Part shown: positions 38,401 through 45,749 of the stretch, one piece after another
Layout: each line of letters begins with the position of its first letter
Position numbering within the stretch: the first letter of the stretch is position 1
NCBI RefSeq assembly: GCF_038002825.1
Contig: NZ_JBBODF010000001.1
Location: 1,674,001 to 1,738,000, forward strand
Length of the DNA stretch: 64,000 nt
Reading direction: 5' to 3'
From: Paenibacillus sp. FSL H8-0048
GTDB taxonomy: Bacteria > Bacillota > Bacilli > Paenibacillales > Paenibacillaceae
The notes under the pieces: model-generated
Databases searched by the model: none
Told to the model about the DNA's origin: nothing
What the model saw: the letters and a program-made list of their open reading frames with translations, nothing else
Translations under genes and position numbers: made by a program

Positions 38401-40791
38401 GTGCAGGCGGAATTCGCCGACTATGATTCAGAGCAGGGCTTGTCCCGGGCCGGCAGCCTGGAAGGCTTCGAGGGGGCCGGATATGTGAGCGGCTACGGCG
38501 GCAGCCAAGCAGCGAACACGCGGTTCGTCCTCAGCGTTCTGGAGGACGGGATGTATGAGCTGACAGCGCGCTATGCTTCTGCGGACAGCGGGAAGCTGCA
38601 GCTTGCCCATGACCGCAAGCCTCTGATTGATCTCCCTGTGGTGAATACGAACGGTCAATGGCAGGATGCCAAAGCTCCAGTCTTCCTGCGCAAAGGCATT
38701 AACCTGATCGACGTGCACTCCAGCGCGGCGCTCAGTCTGGATTACATTAATGCAGCCTTTGTAAATAAGGCCGCTCTATATTCTGTGGAGGCTGAGGCGG
38801 CAACCGTGGTCGGAACGCCTGCCGGTTCCGAGCTGCCGCTTATCCGGGAGGATGCGTTCGCCAAATACGCCTCCGGCGGCAAATATGTGAGTGGCATTAC
38901 CACTTACGACGGGGCAGAGCGCTATCTGGAGCTTGGGAACATTAACGCGCCTAAGGCAGGCACCTACAAGCTGGTGGTCACTTATGCTAACGGTGAAAGT
39001 GCGGGAACCCATGCTTACAACAATGATGTCGTTGAGCGTTATGCGCAAGTAAGCGTCAACGGCGGCGAACCTCAGACGGTCTACTTCAAGAACACCATCT
39101 CCTGGCAGCAATTTGCTACCCAGACGCTGGATGTGGAGCTGAAGGCAGGCATGAATACGATCCGCTTCTCCAACAATAATACGTACAACGGCGGCTCCAA
39201 CCCCTATGGCGGAAGCGGCGCGCAAGGCTTCACGCCTTACACGGCGGTTCCACGCCAGTACACACCGGCATTCGACCGGTTTGATCTGTATGCCCGCCAC
39301 ACGCTTGAAGTAAGCGGCGGCGATAACGGCGGCGGCGATAACGGCGGCGGCGATAATGGCGGCGGCGGTAATAGCGGCGGCGATAATGGCGGCGGCGATA
39401 ATGGCGGCGGCGATAATGGCGGCGGCGATAATGGCGGCGGCGATAATGGCGGCGGCGATAATGGCGGCGGCGATAATGGCGGCGGCGATAATGGCGGCGG
39501 CGGTAATGGCGGCGGCGATAATGGCGGCGGCGGTAATGGCGGCGGCGGTAATGGCGGCGGCGATAATGGCGGCGGCGATAATGGCGGCGGCGGTAATGGC
39601 GGCGGCGGTAATGGCAGCGGCGGTAATAGCGGCGGTGGCAATGGCGGGATTTCTAGTGGTAATGGTGGAAGTAGCACTAGTAATACTACCGTCGGTTCGG
39701 TGCAGACTGTAGCTCCGGGCAGCAATCAGCTTAACGTTGAAGCTACGGTTAACGGCACCTTGGCAACAGCCACTCTGGACGCCAAGCAGGTTCAGGCGGC
39801 AGAGCAGATTACGGTTACCTCTACACTAGGCACCATCCACTTCCCTGTGAGGGCTCTTAATCCGGCAGCGCTGGGGCAGCAACTGGGCAGTGAGAGCTGG
39901 AAGCTTACCGTCAGCATGACGATACTCCCGGAAGAGCGGCAGCAAGCGATAAGTCAAGCTGCCCTCTCTGCTCAAGGCCAGCTCATCGGCCAGGCGGTAG
40001 AATATACGGTGAAGGCGGAGGCTGGCGGCAAGTCGGTGGAGATCCCGGGCTTCGGCAGCAGCTATGCCCGGCATACCCTGCCGCTCAGCACTCCGGTGAA
40101 CAGCCGCAATGCGACAGTCGTGAGGCTGGAGAATAACGGCAGCTTCACCTTCGTCCCGGCAGTTTTTAACGGAAGCGAAGCATCTTTCTACAGTCCTAGC
40201 AACGGTACATTTACTGTAATCTCAAGCAACAGGACCTTTGCAGACATGAACGGCCACTGGGCACAGGAAGCTGTCCACAAGCTGGCCTCCAAGATTATTC
40301 TGACTGGCTTAACAGACAGCCAATTCGCACCGGACAGTACCACAACGCGCGCTGAATTCGCAGCGATGATCGTCCGTGCGCTCGGCTTCTCCTCTTCTGG
40401 TCCGGCAGCCAGTTCGTTCAAGGATATCCCCGCCGGTGCATGGTACGCCGGAAGCGTCGGGACAGCCGCTGAGCTGGGCCTGGTGCGGGGTGGAACGGAC
40501 AATACCTTCCGGCCGGGCGACAAGGTTACACGCCAGGAGATGACAGCCATCCTGGTGAAGGCTATGGCCCTTGCAGGTGCGCCGCTCCCAGATTCAGCGT
40601 CACAGCAAGCAGCGTTCAAGGACGCAGGCCAGATTGCCGACTGGGCACAGCAGGATGTTGCCAAGGCGGTTCAGGCAGGTCTGATCACCGGAACGCCTGA
40701 CGGGCAATTCCACCCGGGCCAATCGGCCACCCGCGCGGAGGCCGCTACTGTGATTCTAAGATTACTGGAGCAGGCGGGCTTCGTGAACTGA
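35431..40791 (+). CDS. Giant SLH-anchored glycosidase with LamG-like, CBM and Gly-rich repeat regions
   Basis: 1786 residues from a TTG start (AAGAGGTGAGTATCTA upstream). Signal peptide to about residue 27, an Ala/Pro/Glu-rich stretch, a LamG/concanavalin-like domain (about 110-360), and a clan GH-A-like TIM barrel with probable acid/base Glu504 (YIPFNEPEQNN) and nucleophile Glu629 (KVDINEYAATSE). Three CBM6/35-like modules begin near residues 825, 989 and 1117 (RYEAENAEVQ, VQAEFADYDS, VEAEAATVV). A GGGDN repeat linker (about 1295-1405), a beta-rich region and three SLH domains (from about 1600) follow. GH39-like, but family and substrate are not certain. Confidence 0.85.
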   Translation: MRLYLKRSLISILAILTLLPSSLASASNVPPADPVPVEDAVWVTEPVLVTDPVTAPDSDEAPDAPVEPEPAVAPATSSGPDTAARPEAAPVQETAPQVQMKAAAEASPLFQWSFRSGQVIGRTSVVNSVYPDAAAERAELKGVASIVYDEQRGDVLSLPGGGNGTAWLKLPDQLYSGIKDELSISFWANIDSSANAYTRLLSSTITEKGLTNAGVSGWQDSEFIMIAGDGTFSNRIYTGTNPSQIASYKGDIVWNRNPAKGKWQQVTVTMTSSGAYEIYLNGVPVGIKGLDQSKSSSGATMVSVLQHFFARDYLDALKFNAFGRSLYTSDGDIKGRFDDLRIYNVQLTASQVSALYTATKHEEVIVTNPAKITVDLADRSLGPVYHGASGALYALSEPNVPDINTLIPIKPSHISQKPPNGIQHPTGDALRVSDYFFEAGGEAVNIVMQDYYQHWYYPSRTAEEYIQEAVIPITTAVKAYKDQWAAENPGRNVNSSFIYIPFNEPEQNNTRYPQLLSDSQTGKNSRAVFNADWLAVVKKIKEIDPGAVISGVNLTQYGAKVFEDFIPFCVENDCLPDIISWHMLWDKAFNQAASNVTTFRAVEAKSLQRYKELYPDRPLPFPLKVDINEYAATSEIAVGGSLIHYIARYDELKMNSMLPYWNTANSYGSLLAGQNEPNGAWWLYKWYADMMGGDMAKVNVINARAENDAFGPGLYGLTSIQDQKQQVSIAFGGTQGDGQIVFNNVTGNGNSPSFLAGAEEVHVSVFYAGYTGLTGFLVEPAQILNRNLPVKNGSVTLGINLNDYTSAYYAVITPAVGHAPKETFVKRYEAENAEVQTNVSKVDQYPRKSTGRSSSNGQYVSGIKAADSLVKWTSVTVPADGNYRLDLIGGSGATASLRNQSNTGDANQRINSEWFVKIDDQPAAKIVLRADYNMQLLGGNTLLADLTEGTHSIGISRTNPDTGEAGQGESTLDAIELTYNGLPGALPNYRVQAEFADYDSEQGLSRAGSLEGFEGAGYVSGYGGSQAANTRFVLSVLEDGMYELTARYASADSGKLQLAHDRKPLIDLPVVNTNGQWQDAKAPVFLRKGINLIDVHSSAALSLDYINAAFVNKAALYSVEAEAATVVGTPAGSELPLIREDAFAKYASGGKYVSGITTYDGAERYLELGNINAPKAGTYKLVVTYANGESAGTHAYNNDVVERYAQVSVNGGEPQTVYFKNTISWQQFATQTLDVELKAGMNTIRFSNNNTYNGGSNPYGGSGAQGFTPYTAVPRQYTPAFDRFDLYARHTLEVSGGDNGGGDNGGGDNGGGGNSGGDNGGGDNGGGDNGGGDNGGGDNGGGDNGGGDNGGGDNGGGGNGGGDNGGGGNGGGGNGGGDNGGGDNGGGGNGGGGNGSGGNSGGGNGGISSGNGGSSTSNTTVGSVQTVAPGSNQLNVEATVNGTLATATLDAKQVQAAEQITVTSTLGTIHFPVRALNPAALGQQLGSESWKLTVSMTILPEERQQAISQAALSAQGQLIGQAVEYTVKAEAGGKSVEIPGFGSSYARHTLPLSTPVNSRNATVVRLENNGSFTFVPAVFNGSEASFYSPSNGTFTVISSNRTFADMNGHWAQEAVHKLASKIILTGLTDSQFAPDSTTTRAEFAAMIVRALGFSSSGPAASSFKDIPAGAWYAGSVGTAAELGLVRGGTDNTFRPGDKVTRQEMTAILVKAMALAGAPLPDSASQQAAFKDAGQIADWAQQDVAKAVQAGLITGTPDGQFHPGQSATRAEAATVILRLLEQAGFVN
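39316..39640 (+). repeat. 15-bp coding minisatellite (GGC GGC GGC GAT/GGT AAT)
   Basis: About 21 tandem 15-bp units encode Gly-Gly-Gly-Asp/Gly-Asn inside the SLH glycosidase. The unit is a multiple of three, so copy-number change would alter linker length without a frameshift. The change of GAT to GGT is scattered among units. Long open frames on the opposite strand here are side effects of the repeat. Confidence 0.9.
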
Positions 40792-40841
40792 CCCGCTAGA
40801 TACTGGTTGGTTACTTACAGGGCACACTCATAGTCAATAAC

Positions 40842-40894
40842 AAACAGAGCAGCAGTCTTTGGGTATTGAATACCGGAGATATGCTGCTCTGTTT
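40842..40894 (+). terminator. Terminator of the SLH glycosidase gene
   Basis: AAACAGAGCAGC pairs perfectly with GCTGCTCTGTTT (12 bp). The loop holds a second small stem (GGTAT-TGA-ATACC). Located 50 bp after the stop; the tail ATTCAATT is only moderately U-rich. Confidence 0.65.
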
Positions 40895-40973
40895 ATTCAA
40901 TTACGCCTCCCTCGCAATGGGCTCAATCTACCATCTATTCCTCCCAATCCCCCCTGGCCGTTCACTCCAGCAC

Positions 40974-41299
40974 CTAGAGGGATATCTCTCTCACATTTGC
41001 TCATTCTGCTACATCCGGCCCATTCAGAGGGATTTATCCCTCTCATTTCCGCATTCTGTCTACTTCCAGGCCCATTCAGAGGGATTTATCCCTCTCATTT
41101 CCGCATTCCGTCTACTTCCGGCCCATTCAGAGGGATTTATCCCTCTCATTTCCGCATTCCGTCTACTTCCAGCCCATTCAGAGGGATTTATACATCTCAT
41201 TTCCACATTCCGTCTACTTCCGGCCCATTCAGAGGGATTTATACATCTCATTTCCACATTCCGTCTACATCCGGCCCATTCAGAGGGATTTATCCCTCT
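40974..41299. repeat. Hairpin repeat array C (seven units of 51/52 bp)
   Basis: AGAGGGATTTATCCCTCT occurs at 41026, 41078, 41129 and 41282. Variants with TATACATCT occur at 41180 and 41231, and a decayed first copy lies near 40976. Steps are 52, 51, 51, 51 and 51 bp. Spacers read CATTTCCGCATTCCGTCTAC plus TTCCGGCCCATTC. The unit is array B in reverse orientation, with related spacers. It lies in a convergent intergenic gap. Short frames such as RGINPSEWAGS repeats here are not believed to be protein. Confidence 0.85.
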
Positions 41300-41364
41300 C
41301 ACTTCCTGCATCTAGCCTACTGTTGACTGTTAATTGGGATTCCATAGGTACGCTCAGCCGAAAC

Positions 41365-41407
41365 AGGCCTGTCCCACACAAGCGCTAATGCCTTGCGGAA
41401 CAGACCT
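41365..41407. terminator. Possible terminator near the small CxxC gene
   Basis: AGGCCTGTCCC pairs with GGAACAGACCT (G-U pairs allowed) around a 21-nt loop. In the plus direction it is followed by AATTTTACATTTT. It lies 22 bp after the stop at 41429, so it could stop both directions. Confidence 0.4.
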
Positions 41408-41428
41408 AATTTTACATTTTGGCAGGTG

Positions 41429-41632
41429 TTAACGGAACAACACGCATTTTCCCGATTCCCGGAAATACTTAATCAGCCGCTCAATCGGCTCTCGTCCGCA
41501 TTTCAACTGAACGCCGAGGCAGTCGATGCACAGGAAATCTTGGGCATTGCGCGTGACCAGCTTCAGGTAAATCGCCACATCATCTGTCATCAGCGGAACA
41601 CCGCATTGCCTGCAGGTTCTGTTCATGCTCAT
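41429..41632 (-). CDS. Small conserved-looking zinc-ribbon-type protein, function unknown
   Basis: 67 residues. Two CxxC pairs (CRQCG at 8-11 and CIDCL at 35-38) suggest one bound zinc. The rest is MTDDVAIYLKLVTRNAQDF and a helical tail with ERLIKYFRESGKC. It starts 22 bp after the alpha-galactosidase stop, with AGAAGAG upstream, so it is probably co-transcribed. Codon use looks like a real gene. No function is assigned; the pairing with the alpha-galactosidase is the only clue. Confidence 0.65.
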   Translation of the reverse strand: MSMNRTCRQCGVPLMTDDVAIYLKLVTRNAQDFLCIDCLGVQLKCGREPIERLIKYFRESGKCVLFR

Positions 41633-41654
41633 ACGCTTCTCTTCTTTCTTGTCT

Positions 41655-42818
41655 CTATACCAGCTTCGCCCGCACGATCAGACAGTCATGGGCTGGCACG
41701 ACCGGAGCGAAGCGTTCTCTGAACACCCCAAGCTCCTTGTGCTCCCAGCAGTCATACAGGGACAGCGATTTGCCGGAGGCATACGGAAGTCCGAAATCCC
41801 AGAATTGCAGCGACATCTCTCGCTGACCGTCACTCAGATTGAAGAACCCGATGGCCAGGTCACCGTCTGCCAATACTTTTACCAGCATGAATACTTCATT
41901 GGTATGGAACCACTGCGGCTCAGGCTTAATGCGGTAAGCTCCGCGGCCCTCGATATCCTGGTTAATAGCAATCAGATCCGGGTTAAGCAGAATATTCTTG
42001 GTCGCTTCATTTACTTTCCGGATGTCACTGCCGATCATCAGCGGAGAACCCAGCAGGCTCCACAGCGAGAAGTGGGTCTTGTACTCCACATCCGTGCAGC
42101 CGCCAATCTGACTGCCGATGAAGTCACTGTTGCTGCCCCCGTACATGCCGACAACGAGCATATCCAGGTCATTGTGGCAGTAGGCCCCGGTGTAGGCGGC
42201 TTTGTCAAGCTGCGACAGCGCGAGGGTCTTGATCGATTCCCAGCTGTCCTGAATGTCGCCGGTAGACCGGTACATATGTGCGCCGGATTCACGAATCCAC
42301 TGGTAGACATTATCCTCGCCCCAATTACATGCGGAGAAAAGAATATCCCGTCCGCAGTTCTTAAGCGCAAGACTCATCCGTTTGTACAGCAGCTCCCCCG
42401 ACATATGTCTGGGCTTGAAGCAGTAATCATATTTAAGAAAATCTACACCCCACTCCGCCAGCGACGCAGCATCCTGGAATTCATGCTCGAAGCTGCCCGG
42501 ATACCCGGCGCAGGTATGTGTTCCCACACAAGAGTACATCCCGAACTTCAGTCCTTTGGAGTGAATGTAATCTGCAACCGCCTTCATTCCGTTCGGGAAT
42601 TTGACCGGATCTGCGACCAGCTTGCCATCCTTGTCCCGTTCTTTCAGGCTCCAGCAGTCGTCAATAACAATGTATTCGTACCCTGCATCCTTATATCCGT
42701 CGGCTGCGAGCGTGTCAGCTGCTTCCCGGATCAATTGCTCGTTGATATCCCAAGTAAAAGTGTTCCACGAATTCCATCCCATCGGCGGCGTTAAGCCGAG
42801 CTGTTGCTGTTTGTCCAT
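41655..42818 (-). CDS. Alpha-galactosidase, GH27
   Basis: 387 residues, no signal peptide, so cytoplasmic. The GH27 opening motif is present (LTPPMGWNSWNTFTWDINEQ), with IVIDDCWSL. Nucleophile Asp131 lies in FLKYDYC and acid/base Asp188 in YRSTGDIQDSW. The enzyme removes terminal alpha-galactose (or, in some relatives, beta-arabinopyranose) from imported oligosaccharides. ATG start with GAAAGGAATG upstream. Apparently transcribed with the small CxxC gene only; no transporter is adjacent. Confidence 0.93.
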   Translation of the reverse strand: MDKQQQLGLTPPMGWNSWNTFTWDINEQLIREAADTLAADGYKDAGYEYIVIDDCWSLKERDKDGKLVADPVKFPNGMKAVADYIHSKGLKFGMYSCVGTHTCAGYPGSFEHEFQDAASLAEWGVDFLKYDYCFKPRHMSGELLYKRMSLALKNCGRDILFSACNWGEDNVYQWIRESGAHMYRSTGDIQDSWESIKTLALSQLDKAAYTGAYCHNDLDMLVVGMYGGSNSDFIGSQIGGCTDVEYKTHFSLWSLLGSPLMIGSDIRKVNEATKNILLNPDLIAINQDIEGRGAYRIKPEPQWFHTNEVFMLVKVLADGDLAIGFFNLSDGQREMSLQFWDFGLPYASGKSLSLYDCWEHKELGVFRERFAPVVPAHDCLIVRAKLV

Positions 42819-43065
42819 AATTTGTATTCATTCCTTTCGCATTATGACAGATATTGATCCCTGGGTAAAATGCTGTATTCTTTATGTATTTAATCACACA
42901 AACCCTTTATAATACATAGCTTAACGTTGCTTTTGTATGGATGTATGTTGCTTTTCATATATAAGGAGTGAGAGAGTGGAAGGTGTAAAGAGCTTGGTTT
43001 GTTTTATGCGGATTGTGATGCTTGTGGGCGCGAATGCAGCAACTTCGAGGGGACTGGGCGGGTAG

Positions 43066-43275
43066 GCTGGTTGAAAAATCATACCTTCTCTGGCCCTGCT
43101 GCAAGCAAAACTACTTGTGTCATCTCTTCTCTCTCGGAAATAGGTGGAAAAACGTACCTTAGTTTACTGGAATCTCAGGATTGGGCGGGAGTAAGTGGAA
43201 AAGGAGCAACTATTTAGTTTGATCTCGTCACTTTGGTGGAAATGCGCAAAATTAAGTGTTGTTTTTCCAACCGTT
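43066..43275. repeat. Second cluster of GTGGAAAAA-type repeats
   Basis: The 570-bp stretch upstream of the alpha-galactosidase (42819-43394) has no convincing gene. It holds at least four copies of the motif seen at 17530-17715: GTTGAAAAATCATACCTTCT (43069), GTGGAAAAACGTACCTTAGT (43145), GTGGAAAAGGAGCAACTATT (43196) and GTGGAAATGCGCAAAATTAA with the inverted partner GTGTTGTTTTTCCAACC (about 43235-43275). Confidence 0.5.
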
Positions 43276-43394
43276 GGCGCAGGAGAAGCCTTTCATTCAT
43301 CAGCAAGTGTATAAAAGGCAACTGTTTCCCTCCACACATTTGCGCCCGGCCCTCCAGCCTCCGACACCCGTCTCCCGCACCTCTTCACACGCCC

Positions 43395-43867
43395 GATGTA
43401 ATCGGTTTTTCGATTACATTTCCCCCTCGCGCCTCCGCAGCGCCCAATGTAATCGGTTTTTCGATTACATTGGGCCCGCGCGCCTCCGCAGCGCCCGATG
43501 TAATCGGTTTTTCGATTACATTCAGCCCGCACGCCTCCGTAGCGCCGAATGTAATCGGTTTTTCGATTACATTTCCCCCACGCGCCTCCGCAGCGCTGAA
43601 TGTAATCGGTTTTTCGATTACATTTCCCCCACGCCCCTCCGCAGCGCCGAATGTAATCGGTTTTTCGATTACATTTCCCCCACGCGCCTCCGCAGCGCCG
43701 AATGTAATCGGTTTTTCGATTACATTCAGCCCACGCCCCTCCGCAGCGCCGAATGTAATCGGTTTTTCGATTACATTTCCCCCACGCGCCTCCGCAGCGC
43801 CGAATGTAATCGGTTTTTTGATTACATTTCCCCCACGCGCCTCCGCAGCGCTGAATGTAATCGGTTT
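43395..43867. repeat. Hairpin repeat array D, left part (ten units, exact 51-bp period)
   Basis: The palindrome AATGTAATCG-GTTTTT-CGATTACATT recurs with its ATG at 43396, 43447, 43498, 43549 and so on to 43855. Nine consecutive steps are exactly 51 bp. Spacers (CCCCCACGCGCCTCCGCAGC type) vary by substitutions but not by insertions or deletions. The tenth palindrome is interrupted in its loop by the IS110-family element and its other half resumes at 45470. Confidence 0.92.
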
Positions 43868-43971
43868 AATACGAAAATAAAAGTACCGGAAAATGCGCAG
43901 CAGAACGGGTTTTGACAAAAAAAGACCCACCGCCCCAAAAAAACGTTTCGTTTTTTTTGAAAAAGGGAAGA

Positions 43972-45204
43972 CTATTGGATAGGATTTAATTGCACGCTAT
44001 ATCCTAACTGCTGGATATAGTTCACGTACCTATCTAACGTGTTTTTCTTGGACGTCTCATCGCCTAGTGAGACGTCTATTTCTTGGTATGACCTCTTCTC
44101 CCGCATCAGGGCATGGAGGATTCGAATCAGCAAATGCGCGGTGGCGACGTTTGCTTTTTTATCGCCTCTTCTCTTACGTATTCGTCGAAAAAATTGGCCG
44201 ATCCGGTTCGAGGAGCGAGAGTTCGCCCAAGCCGCCTGACACAAGGCCCCTTTCAGATGCTTGTTCCCTTGCATCGTTTTTGACTTTCTTCGCTTTCCCG
44301 CGCTTTCGTTGTTCCCTGGACACACCCCCGCCCATGATGCAAACTGCGCATCACTCGGGAACATTTCCGCGACATGCGGCCCCACTTCGGCAAAGATGGT
44401 CACGGCAGACGTCCGCTCAATTCCTGGAATGGAGTCAATTTGTTCAATCACCTCCAGGTACGGTTCTGCCTTCGCCTCGATTCGAGCTTCCAGCTCCGTG
44501 ATCCTTTTCTCCAAATAGACCAAGTGGTCCCAGTGGTCTCGAATCATCTCGCGGTGATGACGGCGCAACTTGCCATTGAGCGCGTCTAGCAACTGCGGAA
44601 CTTTCTTTTTCAAACGGGTTTTGACCAGGTTTTTAACGGTCCCTTCGTCGATGACCTCGCCGTCCATGATCTTCTGGAGCAGGCCCCGTCCCGAAACCCC
44701 ATATAGATCGGACATAAAGGTGGTTAGCTTAATGTTGGCATCCTGCAGGATTTTGTGAATGCGGTTTTTCTCCGCCGTCACCGCCTGCACCATCTTACTC
44801 CGGTAACGGGTCAAGTCTCGCAAATCCCGGATGTCTTGTTCGGGCACCATACTGCCTTCAATGAGCCCGCAACGGTGCAATTGCGCTAACCAGCGCGCAT
44901 CTTGCATGTCACTTTTTCGACCCGGCGTATTCTTTACCCGCTGGGCGTTGGCCAAGACCAGATCACAACTGCCCTCTAAGATGTTCCATACCGGTTTCCA
45001 TAACACGCCCGTACTCTCCATCACCACCTCCCGACAGCCTTGTTCACTCAGCCAATCTTGCAGGCCTAGCAATTCTTTGGTTGTCGTCCCAAAGGTTTTC
45101 AGGTGACATTGGGGTTTCTGTTCGATCGGTCCTTTCAACACGCAGGCCACAACGGTTTCCTGGTGCACGTCCAGACCGGCGCAACACATACGTACAGCAT
45201 CCAT
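43972..45204 (-). CDS. IS110-family DEDD/serine recombinase (transposase)
   Basis: 410 residues from the ATG at 45204, 9 nt after GGAGG; an ATG at 45213 is too close to that site. N-terminal RuvC-like DEDD residues: Asp12 (GLDVHQETV), Glu63 (VMESTG), Asp99 and Asp102 (RKSDMQDARW). The C-terminal Transposase_20 domain has IPGIERTSAVTIFAEVG and SWAGVCPGNNESAGKRRKSK, with candidate catalytic Ser301. A coiled coil lies around residues 215-250. Intact, so probably active. Family knowledge: IS110 enzymes use a bridge RNA encoded in the element's own non-coding end. Confidence 0.94.
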   Translation of the reverse strand: MDAVRMCCAGLDVHQETVVACVLKGPIEQKPQCHLKTFGTTTKELLGLQDWLSEQGCREVVMESTGVLWKPVWNILEGSCDLVLANAQRVKNTPGRKSDMQDARWLAQLHRCGLIEGSMVPEQDIRDLRDLTRYRSKMVQAVTAEKNRIHKILQDANIKLTTFMSDLYGVSGRGLLQKIMDGEVIDEGTVKNLVKTRLKKKVPQLLDALNGKLRRHHREMIRDHWDHLVYLEKRITELEARIEAKAEPYLEVIEQIDSIPGIERTSAVTIFAEVGPHVAEMFPSDAQFASWAGVCPGNNESAGKRRKSKTMQGNKHLKGALCQAAWANSRSSNRIGQFFRRIRKRRGDKKANVATAHLLIRILHALMREKRSYQEIDVSLGDETSKKNTLDRYVNYIQQLGYSVQLNPIQ

Positions 45205-45209
45205 TCCAA

Positions 45210-45460
45210 TCATCCTCCATCGTCAGCTTACAAATCATGCGCTCGAGTGAGTGTAATTTAATACACGTACTTTTGGGGGCTACAATAGGCGATGCTCGAA
45301 AAGCGCAATAGAACAGTTTTTCGCACGGGGTGTATCCCAGTAACCGTTTCCGCCCTTTGATTTGTATATGTAGTGTTGACGACTACAGCCTCTTTTAGAA
45401 TGGATGCGACGGATGCCACCCACTTATTTTCATTCCTGGGGGTGACAAGGTCTCTGTCTT
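45210..45460 (-). ncRNA. Putative IS110 bridge RNA leader
   Basis: The non-coding region 5' of the recombinase holds, in RNA order: CGAAAAAC (45323-45316), identical to the left target half plus core of the split hairpin; GTATTAAA (45264-45257), identical to the element's own end next to the core; and GCATGATTTGT (45240-45230), able to pair with the other end (ACAGGCATG) with G-U pairs and one bulge. Target-matching before donor-matching segments is the order described for IS621-type bridge RNAs. A right target guide was not found. Exact RNA ends are unknown. Confidence 0.5.
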
Positions 45461-45469
45461 GTCATGCCT

Positions 45470-45640
45470 GTTTTTCGATTACATTCAGCCCACGCCCCTC
45501 CGCAGCGCCGAATGTAATCGGTTTTTCGATTACATTGAGCCCACGCGCCTCCGCAGCGCCCAATGTAATCGGTTTTTCGATTACATTGAGCCCACGCCCC
45601 TCCGCAGCGCCGAATGTAATCGGTTTTTCGATTACATTTC
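45470..45640. repeat. Hairpin repeat array D, right part (half plus three units)
   Basis: Starts with the second half of the interrupted hairpin (GTTTTTCGATTACATT). Three full units follow, with ATG at 45512, 45563 and 45614, still exactly 51 bp apart and in phase with the left part once the element is removed. The uninterrupted array had thirteen hairpins. Confidence 0.9.
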
Positions 45641-45665
45641 CCCAACGCGCCTGCCGTACGCTCAA

Positions 45666-45738
45666 AAAATCCCCCTTCCCCCCACACGGCAATCCGGTAC
45701 TGTCCCGGACCGCCCCGTAGATGGAGAAGGGGGCTTTT
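45666..45738 (-). terminator. Long-loop terminator of the GH5 gene
   Basis: Minus strand: CCCCCTTC and GAAGGGGG form the outer stem, with an inner hairpin of the CCGG-GACAGTA-CCGG type, followed by ATTTTTTGAG. It starts about 15 bp after the stop. The architecture matches 3735-3807. Confidence 0.65.
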
Positions 45739-45749
45739 ACCATTAAGCT

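Larger units (their letters stand above)
43866..45469 (-). mobile_element. IS110-family insertion sequence, about 1604 bp
   Basis: The element splits the loop of an array D hairpin: left flank AATGTAATCG-GT, right flank GT-TTTTCGATTACATT. The 2-bp GT core is present on both sides and there are no terminal inverted repeats, as is typical for the IS110 group. The boundary is ambiguous by about 2 bp because of shared T residues. It carries one recombinase gene (minus strand) and a 265-bp non-coding leader upstream of it. Joining the flanks regenerates a perfect 51-bp unit. Confidence 0.9.

Noticed and set aside
39237..39725. Pro-rich and Ala-rich reading frames overlapping the Gly-repeat region
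   Set aside because: They are antisense or out-of-frame readings of the GGC-rich coding minisatellite.
42999..43217. 72-residue frame upstream of the alpha-galactosidase gene
   Set aside because: It runs through the GTGGAAAAA repeat cluster, has poor codon use and no convincing ribosome site.
43385..43930. Long reading frames with 17-residue repeats (NVIEKPITFGAAEAR-type) through array D, and similar ones in arrays A, B and C
   Set aside because: Frames are open on both strands simply because 51 bp is a multiple of three and the unit lacks stops; no ribosome sites or signal are seen. I cannot fully exclude translation.
43395..45640. Regular palindromic repeats resembling a CRISPR array
   Set aside because: The segments between palindromes are themselves nearly identical rather than unique, no cas genes are nearby, and the repeat length and spacing do not fit CRISPR. 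Treated as a tandem hairpin array.
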